Both the position numbers and the translations under genes were made by a program. Below, one piece after another: positions 14,600-22,403 of a DNA stretch of 48,751 nucleotides. Source of the stretch: a virus. The notes beneath the pieces were generated by a model, which saw only the letters and a program-made list of their open reading frames with translations, was not told the origin of the DNA and made no database searches. The stretch's first letter is position 1; each line of letters opens with the position of its first letter. The DNA is taken from positions 1 through 48,751 of the IMG/VR virus record IMGVR_UViG_3300036820_000628; one strand, given 5' to 3'.

Positions 14600-15963
14600 A
14601 TCTCTTCAACGAAGCGCGCAAGTGGATCGCGACAAAAGCGAATCCGGCAAATCGCGCGCTCATCGTTATGGGGCTTTCAGGCCCCATTTTTACGCAGGCG
14701 AACTACGCGGCGATGGCGCGCGAGGGATATGTCCTCAACGCCGACGTCTATGCCTGCATCAACGAGATCACGCGCGCGGCCAAGGGAATCAAATGGCAGC
14801 TGTTGTCCGGCGCCGGCGATCGCCGCAAGCCTGTCGAAGATCATGAGCTGCTCGATCTGATCGAGCGACCGAACCCGAAAACGGGGTGGGGAGCGTTCTT
14901 CGAGCAGTACATCGGCTATCTCATGATGTCGGGCAACACTTACGTCGTGCGCAACGGCCCGACGAACAAGGCGCCCACGGAATTATGGACGCTGCGCCCT
15001 GACCGCATGAAGGTCGATAAGGGCACGGTTCTCGACCCGATCGCGGGATACACGTACAGCGCGGGCGGCACCATGGTCCGGATGCTGCCCGACAATCTCG
15101 GCCAGACAGTTCTCCACACGAAGCTCTTTCACCCGCTGGACGATTGGTATGGGCTCTCGCCCCTCGAGGCGGCCTGTCGCAACGTCGACCAATCCAACGA
15201 AATCCAGAAGTGGAACGTCGCGCTTATGCAGAACGCCGCGCGGCCATCCGGCGCCCTCGCCACGGACAAAGATCTCAGCCCCGAACAATTCAACCGCCTC
15301 GAAGGCGTGCTCAGAGAGAAATTCACCGGAAGCCAGAACGCCGGCATTCCCCTCCTGCTTGAAGGCGGTCTCACATGGCAAAAAATGTCGCTCACGCCGG
15401 CGGAGCTGGACTGGCTCGCCGGCGACGAGCGCACCACGCGCAAAATCTGTTCCGCGTTCGGCGTGCCGCCCGAGATGATCGGCGTCAACTCCGGGGGCGC
15501 CCTCAACGATTCGAGCTTCATCCAGGCCAGGAAGAAGATGTATCTGGAAACGATTCTTCCGCTGATGGATTTCGTGCGGGATGAATTTAATAACTGGCTC
15601 ACGCCCCTTTTCGACGACGGGCTGTACCTCGACTACGATCGCGACGATATCGAGGCGATTCAGGAGAACCGCGACATTATCTGGACTCGCGCGTGTACCG
15701 CCGTTAAGTCCTCGATTCCGACCGTAAACGAAGGCCGCAAGATGGTCGGGCTCCAGGCTCTCCCCGGGTGGGACGTGATTCTCGTGCCGGCGACAGTGCA
15801 GCTGGTCGATGAGAGCGGCAAGGTCGTTCTCGCCGCTTCCGCAGCACCCACCCGAGCGCTGCCGGCGGCCGCGCCTCCGGCAAAGCCAACAGACGGCAAT
15901 AAATCCCTGCCTATGGATCGGCTCCTCGATGGCGCCGGACACATCGCCGGGTTGCTCAAGTAA
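14596..15963 (+). CDS. Portal protein, HK97 family, 455 aa
   Basis: Typical features are all present: VYACINEITRAAKGIKW near residue 50, a LRPDRMKV segment, the conserved LSPLEAACRNV, and the GVPPEMIGVNSGG then SFIQARKKMYLETILPL stretch that precedes the wing. Twelve copies form the dodecameric ring through which DNA enters the prohead. A Pro/Ala-rich linker and short C-terminus end the protein. It overlaps the terminase gene by four bases. Confidence 0.95.
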   Translation: MNLFNEARKWIATKANPANRALIVMGLSGPIFTQANYAAMAREGYVLNADVYACINEITRAAKGIKWQLLSGAGDRRKPVEDHELLDLIERPNPKTGWGAFFEQYIGYLMMSGNTYVVRNGPTNKAPTELWTLRPDRMKVDKGTVLDPIAGYTYSAGGTMVRMLPDNLGQTVLHTKLFHPLDDWYGLSPLEAACRNVDQSNEIQKWNVALMQNAARPSGALATDKDLSPEQFNRLEGVLREKFTGSQNAGIPLLLEGGLTWQKMSLTPAELDWLAGDERTTRKICSAFGVPPEMIGVNSGGALNDSSFIQARKKMYLETILPLMDFVRDEFNNWLTPLFDDGLYLDYDRDDIEAIQENRDIIWTRACTAVKSSIPTVNEGRKMVGLQALPGWDVILVPATVQLVDESGKVVLAASAAPTRALPAAAPPAKPTDGNKSLPMDRLLDGAGHIAGLLK

Positions 15964-15981
15964 ATCCGCCCCGGAGATCCC

Positions 15982-17217
15982 TTGGAATATAAATCGCTTC
16001 TCGAAATCAAACACGTCGACGACGCCACCGGCGAGTTTACCGGCTATCTCGCGGTGTTCGGCAACGTCGATTCCGATTCCGACATCCTTGTAAAAGGCGC
16101 GTTCAAGGTCTCGCTCGCCAGCGGCCGCACGATCCCCATCCTCTGGCAGCACATCCAGACAGAGCCTATCGGCCTCTTCGTATCGCTGAAGGAAGACGAT
16201 CATGGGCTGCTCGTTACCGGCAAGCTGGCCATCGACACCGCGCTCGGCGCGCGGGCTTATTCGCTGCTCAAAATGCGGGCGATCAATGGCCTGTCGATCG
16301 GCTACAAGGCCATCCAGCAGGAGCGCCTGAAGGGCATCCGCTATCTCCGGGAAGTAAAGCTGTTCGAAGGCTCAATCGTCACTTTCGAAGCAAATACGGA
16401 GGCAATCGTGACAGACGTTAAGGCGTCGAAGACGAAGCGCGTCGACGACGAGGACCTGCATTCTTCCGCGTTCGCCTATGTCGGCGATCCCGCGAAGCCC
16501 GAGACCTGGAAGCTGCCAATCCATTTCTCGACTCCGGAGCTGAGCGCCGCGCATATTCGGGACGCGCTTGCCCGCTTCGATCAGACCGAAGGCATTCCGG
16601 AAGACGAAAAGCCGAAAGTACTCGCGAAGATCCGCGCCGCCGCGGACTCCCACGGAATAAAGGCGGCGCCGTGCGTCGCGGAGACCAAAATGAAGACCTT
16701 CAAAGAGACGCTCGCCGCCCACGAACTGCGCAAGGATCTGTCGAACCAGCACTGGATCAACGAGGACGCCAAAGACGACTCGATGGACAGCATTATGTCC
16801 GACGCGTCCATGGATAAGGTTGCGAAGAAGGCGGCTATTCGTAAAACGCTTCACGAAGCGGCCGACGCCCATGCGGACCTGATGGATCAGCGCATCGACG
16901 CGACTCCTGAAATCGATCCCGACGAAGTGGACGGCGGCAAACACGCCAACGACACCATCGAAGTAAAAGCGGCCCGAAAGAACATGACCGCGGCGATCGC
17001 GGCGCACGTCGAAGGCGAGCGCAAGTGCATGAAGGCGATGGACCTGATCCATCAGGCCTCGGAGCTACATACCAAGGGCATCGTGCTCGCTCGGCAGCTT
17101 TCCTATGCCGGCATCACGGCGAACGATGACAAGAATGCCGCCGCGGCAGCCGGCGCCAAAGCGGCGACCGCGCTCCTCGAGTCAATCCGCAATACCATCA
17201 CGAAGCTCGCGGCTTAG
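15982..17217 (+). CDS. HK97-type prohead protease fused to a DUF6582-like and coiled-coil C-terminal region, 411 aa
   Basis: Residues 1-145 are a U35 prohead protease: FTGYLAVFGNVDSDSDI, catalytic His57 (ILWQHIQTEPIG) and Ser105 (AINGLSIGYKAI), then an FEGSIVTFEAN strand. Residues about 150-230 (FAYVGDPAKPETWKLPI then AALARFDQT-like helix and HGIKAA) resemble DUF6582, which often accompanies phage structural proteins. Residues 235-411 are helical and charged and may act as a scaffold released when the protease self-cleaves. No separate scaffold gene is seen. Start is TTG 15982 behind a CGGAG site. Confidence 0.85.
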   Translation: MEYKSLLEIKHVDDATGEFTGYLAVFGNVDSDSDILVKGAFKVSLASGRTIPILWQHIQTEPIGLFVSLKEDDHGLLVTGKLAIDTALGARAYSLLKMRAINGLSIGYKAIQQERLKGIRYLREVKLFEGSIVTFEANTEAIVTDVKASKTKRVDDEDLHSSAFAYVGDPAKPETWKLPIHFSTPELSAAHIRDALARFDQTEGIPEDEKPKVLAKIRAAADSHGIKAAPCVAETKMKTFKETLAAHELRKDLSNQHWINEDAKDDSMDSIMSDASMDKVAKKAAIRKTLHEAADAHADLMDQRIDATPEIDPDEVDGGKHANDTIEVKAARKNMTAAIAAHVEGERKCMKAMDLIHQASELHTKGIVLARQLSYAGITANDDKNAAAAAGAKAATALLESIRNTITKLAA

Positions 17218-17354
17218 AGCTTCTTAAAACTTTTCCCTGCGACCCGGAGATCTCCAGTCGCTTCTCGGCGCGCCCGCGCAGGACGCATCAGCTCAGTAGG
17301 TTTCGCACCCACCCGAGCGGCAGCACCACAAATCACCTATTGGAGGTTTTCGAA
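17218..17354 (+). promoter_or_regulatory. 137-nt leader of the major capsid gene
   Basis: Non-coding leader ending in a strong GGAGG ribosome-binding site. It contains short GC-rich inverted repeats and a stretch near 17291-17315 that superficially resembles a tRNA D-arm. No -35/-10 pair is convincing. Its length suggests independent control of capsid expression. Confidence 0.4.
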
Positions 17355-18608
17355 ATGGATTTAAACGTCGAACTACGAACCGCGATCGAGGCTCTCGGCC
17401 GCAACTGGGAGGAATTCAAGGCTGCCGACGCGCAGAACAAGAAAGAGCGCGACGGCGCCCTTGAGGCCAAAATCGCCAAGCTGACCGAAGAAATCAGTAA
17501 GCAGCATGAAGCGCTGACGGCGATCGAAACGAAACAGAACCGGCCTGCGCTCTCGGGCGATCCCGAAGAGGCAAAGCTTGAGGTCAAGGCTCACGCGCAG
17601 TTTTCCCTGGAAATGTCCGGCCGTTCCGCCGGGCGAAGGACGCTGACGACCGACGAATATAAGTCGTTCCGCGAAGTGTTCCCGATCTATCTGCGGCACG
17701 ACAAAGACGTGATGGATCAGATTCAGGTCAAGGCGCTGTCGCTCGGAGGCGATCCGGAAGGCGGCTATTTCCTGACGCCGCCCGAGATCTCGAACCGCAT
17801 CACGAAACGCGTGTTCGAAACCACCCCGATGCGCGACATCGCGACCGTGCAGCCGATCGGCGCGCACGAGTTCAAGATTCCGCAGGATCCGAACACAGCC
17901 CTCAGCGGCGGCTGGACCGGGGAAACCACCACGCGGACAAACACCGGCACCGCCAACGTCGCGATGAAAACCATCACGGCCTTCGAGCAGTATGCAATGC
18001 CGGTCTGCAGCCAACAGCTCCTTGAGGACAGTTTCGTCGACATTGAAGCCTGGTATGCCGACAAAACCGCCGACATCATCGCGCGCACCGAGAACACCGC
18101 GTTCGTGAACGGCACCGGGGCCTCCCAGCCGCGTGGTTTCATGACCTATCCCTCGGGCACTAACTGGGGGCAGATCCAGCAGATAGGGTCCGGGACGTCC
18201 GGCGAGTTCACATATGCCGGGCTCCTGAATCTGATCACCTCGCTCAAAGAGCCCTACCAGCCGAACGCCAGCTTCGTGACCAAGCGCGCCAACATCGCGA
18301 GCGTCATGCTGATTCAGGATGGTAACGGCCGTTACATCTTCCAGCCGATCGTCGGCGGAAACTTCAACAACACGGCGCTGCTCGGATACAACCTGCGTTA
18401 CGGTAACGATATTCCTGCCGTTGGCGCAGGCACCCTCGCCATGGCGTTCGGCGATTTCAAGCGCGGATATGTGATCGTCGACCGCATCGGGATCAGCGTG
18501 CTTCGGGACGCCTACACGGCAAAACCGAACATCCTGTATTACACCCGCAAGCGGACCGGCGGCGACGTCGACGACTTCGACGCGATCAAGCTTCTGGTGC
18601 TCACGTAA
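17355..18608 (+). CDS. Major capsid protein, HK97 fold, 417 aa
   Basis: ATG 17355 follows a strong GGAGG site at 17342-17346; the in-frame TTG at 17340 is not needed. Residues 1-65 are a coiled coil (delta/scaffolding domain, removed by the prohead protease in HK97-like phages). The fold then shows GGYFLTPPEISNRI, the E-loop region, a TAFEQYAMPVCSQQLLEDS segment, AFVNGTGASQPRG and a C-terminal YVIVDRIGISVLRD. A 37-bp part of this gene (17985-18021) reappears in antisense at 43040-43076. A 137-bp leader precedes it. Confidence 0.95.
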   Translation: MDLNVELRTAIEALGRNWEEFKAADAQNKKERDGALEAKIAKLTEEISKQHEALTAIETKQNRPALSGDPEEAKLEVKAHAQFSLEMSGRSAGRRTLTTDEYKSFREVFPIYLRHDKDVMDQIQVKALSLGGDPEGGYFLTPPEISNRITKRVFETTPMRDIATVQPIGAHEFKIPQDPNTALSGGWTGETTTRTNTGTANVAMKTITAFEQYAMPVCSQQLLEDSFVDIEAWYADKTADIIARTENTAFVNGTGASQPRGFMTYPSGTNWGQIQQIGSGTSGEFTYAGLLNLITSLKEPYQPNASFVTKRANIASVMLIQDGNGRYIFQPIVGGNFNNTALLGYNLRYGNDIPAVGAGTLAMAFGDFKRGYVIVDRIGISVLRDAYTAKPNILYYTRKRTGGDVDDFDAIKLLVLT

Positions 18609-18627
18609 GCGAAGAGCTTCCCGCGGC

Positions 18628-18659
18628 GTGCGGGCGTGGCATCACTGCCGAGCCCGCAC
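18628..18659 (+). other. Hairpin after the capsid gene
   Basis: GTGCGGGC (18628-18635) pairs with GCCCGCAC (18652-18659), with an inner GGCA/TGCC stem and a TCAC loop. It lies 20 bases after the capsid stop and is not followed by a T tract, so it is more likely a message-stabilising or processing hairpin than an intrinsic terminator. Confidence 0.55.
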
Positions 18660-18702
18660 AAACCCGTTAAACGAACAAGTATTCAAAAAAAAGGAGATCC
18701 CA

Positions 18703-19212
18703 ATGGATCGCGATTTAGTCGATATTCTCAAAACGGGACGCGTGCCGAGTGCCGGCGCCGCGTCGCCGACGGCCAATCTGGCGCCCGCCGTTCGCACGGC
18801 GACCGTAGCCAGCGCATCGATCAACACAGCCGGCTTCCATGGCTTTCTGGGCGCGTTCTACATCGGAGCGTACGGCGACGCCGCAAGCGGCTCGGTATAT
18901 GTCGAGGCGGAGCTGCAGGTGAGCGCCGATAACGCCACCTGGATCCCGGCCGCCGACGCGGACATTCTCATGCCTCCGGGCGACGCCGTCCGGACTGCCT
19001 TTGGCACGACCGCGGCATCGGGCTGCTTCTTCCAGTCGAAGACGACCGGCGCCGCCGACGTTGCCGGCCTCTATACAGTCGGCTATCTGGGCGCCTATCA
19101 ATACCTTCGGGTCAACGTGAGATTCACGGCGGCCACGACTGGATGCCCGTGTGCAGTTCTGCTCACGGCCGGCTTCCCGGACTACTCCCCGGTTTCCGGA
19201 AACCCGTCCTAG
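18703..19212 (+). CDS. Probable head decoration or other virion protein, 169 aa
   Basis: ATG 18703 follows an excellent AAGGAGAT site; the longer frame from 18628 runs through the hairpin and is rejected. The sequence is beta-rich and poor in charge (SINTAGFHGFLGAFYIGAYG, then a VYVEAELQVSADNATWIPA strand pair and YQYLRVNVRFTAATTG). This is the composition of capsid decoration or head-stabilising proteins, and it lies directly after the capsid gene. The family is not named. It is bracketed by two hairpins. Confidence 0.6.
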   Translation: MDRDLVDILKTGRVPSAGAASPTANLAPAVRTATVASASINTAGFHGFLGAFYIGAYGDAASGSVYVEAELQVSADNATWIPAADADILMPPGDAVRTAFGTTAASGCFFQSKTTGAADVAGLYTVGYLGAYQYLRVNVRFTAATTGCPCAVLLTAGFPDYSPVSGNPS

Positions 19213-19226
19213 GCGGGTTGAATCGA

Positions 19227-19249
19227 GAGGGCCGTTTAACGCGGCCCTC
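19227..19249 (+). other. Hairpin after the decoration gene
   Basis: GAGGGCCG (19227-19234) and CGGCCCTC (19242-19249) form a perfect 8-bp stem with a 7-nt loop. No T tract follows. With the hairpin at 18628 it brackets the decoration gene, a layout seen where structural messages are processed or attenuated. Confidence 0.6.
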
Positions 19250-19263
19250 CGTTCCAACATCCC

Positions 19264-19542
19264 ATGAGATCTCTGATCATGCTTTCGAGCCGCCAGGGTT
19301 CGCCGGACGGCCGGCGGGTCCAGTGGTATATCGAGGGCCGCACGTATGAAGTGACCGAGTCCCTCGCAGCCATCTTTCTGAAAGAAGGCTGGGCGCAGGA
19401 CGCCGATCTTCCCAGACTCGAACAGTCGAAAGCGGAAATGGCGGCGGCGCACAAACAGGAGTACTCCATCGCTTCCGGAAACGCTCACGACAACCGCCGC
19501 AACGGCCGCCGCGCGGATAGAAGCCCGCAAAAGTCGAGCTGA
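19264..19542 (+). CDS. Hypothetical small head protein, 92 aa
   Basis: ATG at 19264; the stop overlaps the next ATG by one base. The N-terminal half looks like a small beta domain (SPDGRRVQWYIEGRTYEVTE), and the C-terminal half is polar and basic. It lies between decoration protein and connector, as short head accessory proteins do. No family is recognised. Confidence 0.55.
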   Translation: MRSLIMLSSRQGSPDGRRVQWYIEGRTYEVTESLAAIFLKEGWAQDADLPRLEQSKAEMAAAHKQEYSIASGNAHDNRRNGRRADRSPQKSS

Positions 19543-20438
19543 TGCTGTCACCGATCCCTTATCGAAAGCTCTCGAAGCAACTCCGCACCGTGCGCCTGCA
19601 GGACGCCGCGGCGGAGCCGGTTTCCCTGGCGGATTATCAGCAGTACGTTCGGCAGGCCAATCTCGCCATCCCGCAGGCGGCGTTCGACGTCAAGATCCGC
19701 GCGGCCCGGCGCCTATGCGAGAAGCATCTCGGCCAAGCGCTGGTGTCGCAGTGCTTCAACGCCATTATGGATCTGCCGCCCGGGATCATGTCGTCGATCG
19801 GATCCGTTCTGGCGCGGTTCGAGGGTTATATCCCGACGGCGATCGAACTACTCTATGCCCCTCTGCGTCAGGTCAGCAGCATCTCTGTCGTGGACGATAC
19901 CGGGTTCTTGAACGAGTGTCCCTCCTCGATCTACTGGGTCGGGCAGCAGCGCGTTTCCCTGCTCGATACGCAGGTGTGGCCGGATACGCTCGGCAGAGCG
20001 TTCGAAACCTTCAACGTCCAATACACTTCCGGCTACGCGATCCCGTTTGTCGCGACCGCATCAAGCGCGGTACTGACGACGGCGCAGCCGCACGGCCTCT
20101 CAAACGGATCCACCCAGCGGGCATGGACTACCTCGGACGGAGCGCTCCCCGGGGGCCTTAACCTGGGCGTCGATTATTTCGTGGTCAATGCGACGACATT
20201 CACACTGGGACTTTCCGCGACCCTTAACGGGTCGGCGATCAACACAACCAACAAAGGCACCGGGAATGCCTTCCTCGGTGCTATTCCGGAGAACTTTATC
20301 CGGGCGATCCTGGCTACCGCTGCCGTCGATTTCTATCCGGAGAAGAAAAAGACGACCCGGTTCGACGTGGCGCAGGCCGGAGCGCTTCCGGATCTCGCCA
20401 AGGAACTGCTCAGCCTCGATCGGTGGCTGAATCTGTGA
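19542..20438 (+). CDS. Head-tail connector protein (gp6/phiE125 gp8-like) with inserted beta domain, 298 aa
   Basis: The N-terminal helical part (PVSLADYQQYVRQANL then AARRLCEKHLGQAL) and the C-terminal helical part (ENFIRAILATAAVDFYPEKK) together match the head-completion adaptors of HK97-like phages, including the VQYTSGYA strand. Between them, residues about 168-248 hold an extra beta domain (GVDYFVVNATTFTLGLSATL then GTGNAF) of a type that recurs in virion proteins. The protein is thus longer than usual adaptors. It forms the ring that joins portal and tail. Confidence 0.75.
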   Translation: MLSPIPYRKLSKQLRTVRLQDAAAEPVSLADYQQYVRQANLAIPQAAFDVKIRAARRLCEKHLGQALVSQCFNAIMDLPPGIMSSIGSVLARFEGYIPTAIELLYAPLRQVSSISVVDDTGFLNECPSSIYWVGQQRVSLLDTQVWPDTLGRAFETFNVQYTSGYAIPFVATASSAVLTTAQPHGLSNGSTQRAWTTSDGALPGGLNLGVDYFVVNATTFTLGLSATLNGSAINTTNKGTGNAFLGAIPENFIRAILATAAVDFYPEKKKTTRFDVAQAGALPDLAKELLSLDRWLNL

Positions 20439-20602
20439 TCCAAAAATGTCCGAAGTGCGGCGTCGAATATCTCGGCGCGCCGTCCGATCACGACTGTGAA
20501 CGGCACGCATGGGCGCGGTCGAAGCCGCAACCGCCGAATACGAACGGCAGGGATGGGCCGCCGATTCTCACCCAGCTCGAGAGGGATGCCATTGGAGGCT
20601 AA
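20435..20602 (+). CDS. Zinc-finger mini-protein, 55 aa
   Basis: GTG at 20435 overlaps the connector stop (GTGA). CPKCGVEYLG followed by DHDCERHAW gives a C2HC/C2H2-type zinc site. The C-terminal half is proline-rich. It overlaps the next gene by 17 bases. Tiny zinc proteins at this position are common in phage head operons but have no known role. Confidence 0.55.
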   Translation: MIQKCPKCGVEYLGAPSDHDCERHAWARSKPQPPNTNGRDGPPILTQLERDAIGG

Positions 20603-21518
20603 CCAGGGCGTCCCTGACGCGTGGTCTTCGGCTTGGGATGGCGCATGGTCTCCGGAGGCGGACGCCGTGTCCGTCCCGGCGATCGCGCGCAAGGCTGGGC
20701 CGCCTGAAGACCCAAAGCTCGCCGACATCTTCGCGAGGCACCAGGATTGGACCGACACGCTCATCGCTCAATTCGAGCGCGCGCTCAAGCCCATGGTGGA
20801 CGCCGCCACCGAAGGTACACTGGCGAAACTCAAAGCCGCGCTTGCAACGACAGAAGGCGCGATCGATCCGACGGCTGCGAACGATAAGGTTCTCGCCGGC
20901 GCGAACGCCCTGTTCATGGATGAACTGAACGCGCAGGGCTATCAGAATCTGCTGTCCGGCTATACGGGTAAATTTTCCGACCAGCTCCCTTACCTGCAGG
21001 AGATGCTGAACGCGATCGGCGAGTCACTCGGCCGGGAGCTTCCGGCAATCGACTTCAGCGCCGGAGATCTGAAGATCCTCGGGCGCATCGAAAGCATGAC
21101 GATCGGCAAGCTCGATCAGATATTCGCCGGCGCGGCCGCCGCCGCCATGAATCGGGCGATGTTTTCGGTTGCGGGACTGCCCTTCGAGCAACTCGTCTCG
21201 ACCGTGGCGGATCAGATGGGCAAGACGCTCGCCGGCGCACGAACGTGGGCGGATACCGCGGTAAGTACCTGGTATCGAACTGCCGGCAGTCTGGTCTTCG
21301 AAGAGATCCAGCAGGACACGCCAGGCGGCGCGCCGCTGAAGTTTCGCTTTTCGGGGCCGTTCGACATCAAGACGCGGGAATTCTGCGCCGAGCTGCTCGC
21401 CGAAGGAAAGTCCTACACGCGGGACGAAATCGATCTCATGGATAACGGACAGCTACCTAATGCCTTCGTCAGCGGCGGCGGGTATAACTGCCGGCATCTC
21501 TGGATTTTGACCCTGTGA
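20586..21518 (+). CDS. MuF-like phage head morphogenesis protein, 310 aa
   Basis: ATG 20586 is chosen because the longer frame from 20496 lies entirely in the previous gene. The protein is helical for about 230 residues. The C-terminus carries the MuF/SPP1-gp7 signature: FDIKTREFCAELLAEGKSYT, DNGQLPNAF and GGGYNCRHLWIL, with the conserved Cys and CRH. Such minor head proteins sit inside the capsid near the portal and may be ejected with DNA. Its 3' end overlaps an antisense gene. Confidence 0.75.
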   Translation: MPLEANQGVPDAWSSAWDGAWSPEADAVSVPAIARKAGPPEDPKLADIFARHQDWTDTLIAQFERALKPMVDAATEGTLAKLKAALATTEGAIDPTAANDKVLAGANALFMDELNAQGYQNLLSGYTGKFSDQLPYLQEMLNAIGESLGRELPAIDFSAGDLKILGRIESMTIGKLDQIFAGAAAAAMNRAMFSVAGLPFEQLVSTVADQMGKTLAGARTWADTAVSTWYRTAGSLVFEEIQQDTPGGAPLKFRFSGPFDIKTREFCAELLAEGKSYTRDEIDLMDNGQLPNAFVSGGGYNCRHLWILTL

Positions 21519-21734
21519 CGCCGGGGGCGTTTTCGGCGCTGCCGGCATCTCGATCACTTCGGCCGGGCGACGCGCGACCTCGCGCGCCTCGATGCGGTGC
21601 GTCAGTTCGTATCGCCTTCCGCCGATCCTCAGGATCGACCGGCTGAGCTGAATCCCGTCCGGAGGATCAAAGCGCGGCCTTAGGGGCGTGGGCCCGGTTT
21701 CGTCGATCGCGCTCAATTCTTCCTCTTTGGGCAC
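21453..21734 (-). CDS. Antisense small protein, 93 aa
   Basis: GTG at 21734. It overlaps the 3' end of the MuF-like gene by 66 bases on the opposite strand, and overlaps the upstream antisense zinc-finger gene by 22 bases. The product has a short beta domain (DGIQLSRSILRIGGRRYELT) and a Pro/Ala-rich C-terminus. No plus-strand ORF competes in most of this span, which supports it. No family is recognised. Confidence 0.5.
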   Translation of the reverse strand: MPKEEELSAIDETGPTPLRPRFDPPDGIQLSRSILRIGGRRYELTHRIEAREVARRPAEVIEMPAAPKTPPASQGQNPEMPAVIPAAADEGIR

Positions 21735-21826
21735 TGCGGCAGATGGGCCTGGAGTTCCCGCGCGCCGAACTTAATCCGGCAAAACGGGCAGGGAGCCAGG
21801 CGCTTCGGCCGACCAGTTCTGGGCAT
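21713..21826 (-). CDS. Antisense zinc-finger mini-protein, 37 aa
   Basis: ATG at 21826. The product, MPRTGRPKRLAPCPFC then a helix LQAHLPQC, is a single C2HC finger with a basic GRPK hook. It resembles in layout the C-terminal finger of the protein at 42677-42904 (GRPRKLIACPRGC then MRTHLRDC). A promoter-like TTGAGG-16-TATACA sits just upstream, making this a self-contained antisense cassette in the head-tail operon. Confidence 0.6.
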   Translation of the reverse strand: MPRTGRPKRLAPCPFCRIKFGARELQAHLPQCPKRKN

Positions 21827-21834
21827 ACCGACAT

Positions 21835-21862
21835 TGTATAACAAAGTCGCCTAACTCCTCAA
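21835..21862 (-). promoter_or_regulatory. Candidate promoter for the antisense cassette
   Basis: Read on the minus strand: TTGAGG (21862-21857), a 16-bp spacer, TATACA (21840-21835). The start codon at 21826 is about where transcription would begin, so the message would be nearly leaderless. On the plus strand the same bases lie directly upstream of the ATG at 21864. Confidence 0.4.
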
Positions 21863-21863
21863 A

Positions 21864-22403
21864 ATGGATGCAACATTCACCGGCGACGGCGGCGGCGATC
21901 CGATCGCCCAGTTTCATCTGGTGATTCGCGAGGCTGCGCCTACGCGCGCCGATCTGCTTTTCGGCGGTAGTTTGCTGATCGCCGGGATCCGCGATCGCAC
22001 CGTTGCCGGTGTCGATGTCGACGGCAGTCCGTTCGCGCCCTATTCCGAGGATTATGCGAAGCGGAAATCGGGCGCCCTCGGACACGGCCGGGTTGACCTC
22101 TTCGGCGCGGATCATCACACGCACATGCTGAATGCGCTTCAGACGGTCGTTGACGGCGACGACTCATTTGGAGTGGGAATTTATGCGAATGACGAGCTCG
22201 AGGAGCGGGCGCGGGTGCACAACGAAGGGCTGACGATCCGCACGCGCCTCGGAAGCGGACGCCACAAGCCTAAAAAGGAGGGCAAGGCCAGCTTCGATAT
22301 GCCTCAGCGGCGATGGCTCGACGCGAATATGTCCGAGGTCCAGAGTGTTAACCAGGCTATCGGCGAACGTATCGACGACCGGCTCAGGCTGCTACTCCAA
22401 TGA
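21864..22403 (+). CDS. Virion morphogenesis / tail completion protein (gpG/gp10-like), 179 aa
   Basis: The segment IRDRTVAGVDVDGSPFAPYS followed by VDLFGADHHTHMLNALQT is characteristic of phage virion-morphogenesis (neck) proteins that join head and tail. A loop of basic residues and a helical C-terminus (VNQAIGERIDDRLRLLLQ) follow. Position between connector and tail terminator fits. It overlaps the next gene by ATGA. Confidence 0.7.
   Translation: MDATFTGDGGGDPIAQFHLVIREAAPTRADLLFGGSLLIAGIRDRTVAGVDVDGSPFAPYSEDYAKRKSGALGHGRVDLFGADHHTHMLNALQTVVDGDDSFGVGIYANDELEERARVHNEGLTIRTRLGSGRHKPKKEGKASFDMPQRRWLDANMSEVQSVNQAIGERIDDRLRLLLQ

Noticed and set aside
14983-16203. 406-codon minus-strand frame
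   Set aside because: A shadow of the portal and protease genes, typical of high-GC DNA; portal signatures are clear on the plus strand.
17285-17335. tRNA-like stretch (CAGCTCAGTAGGT followed by CACC) before the capsid gene
   Set aside because: Only a D-arm-like part is seen; no anticodon arm or T-arm with a GGTTCGA-type loop can be folded, and the length is too short.
17985-18021. Diversity-generating retroelement (template and variable repeat pair)
   Set aside because: The copy is exact without adenine-specific changes, it lies in antisense, and no reverse transcriptase gene is present.
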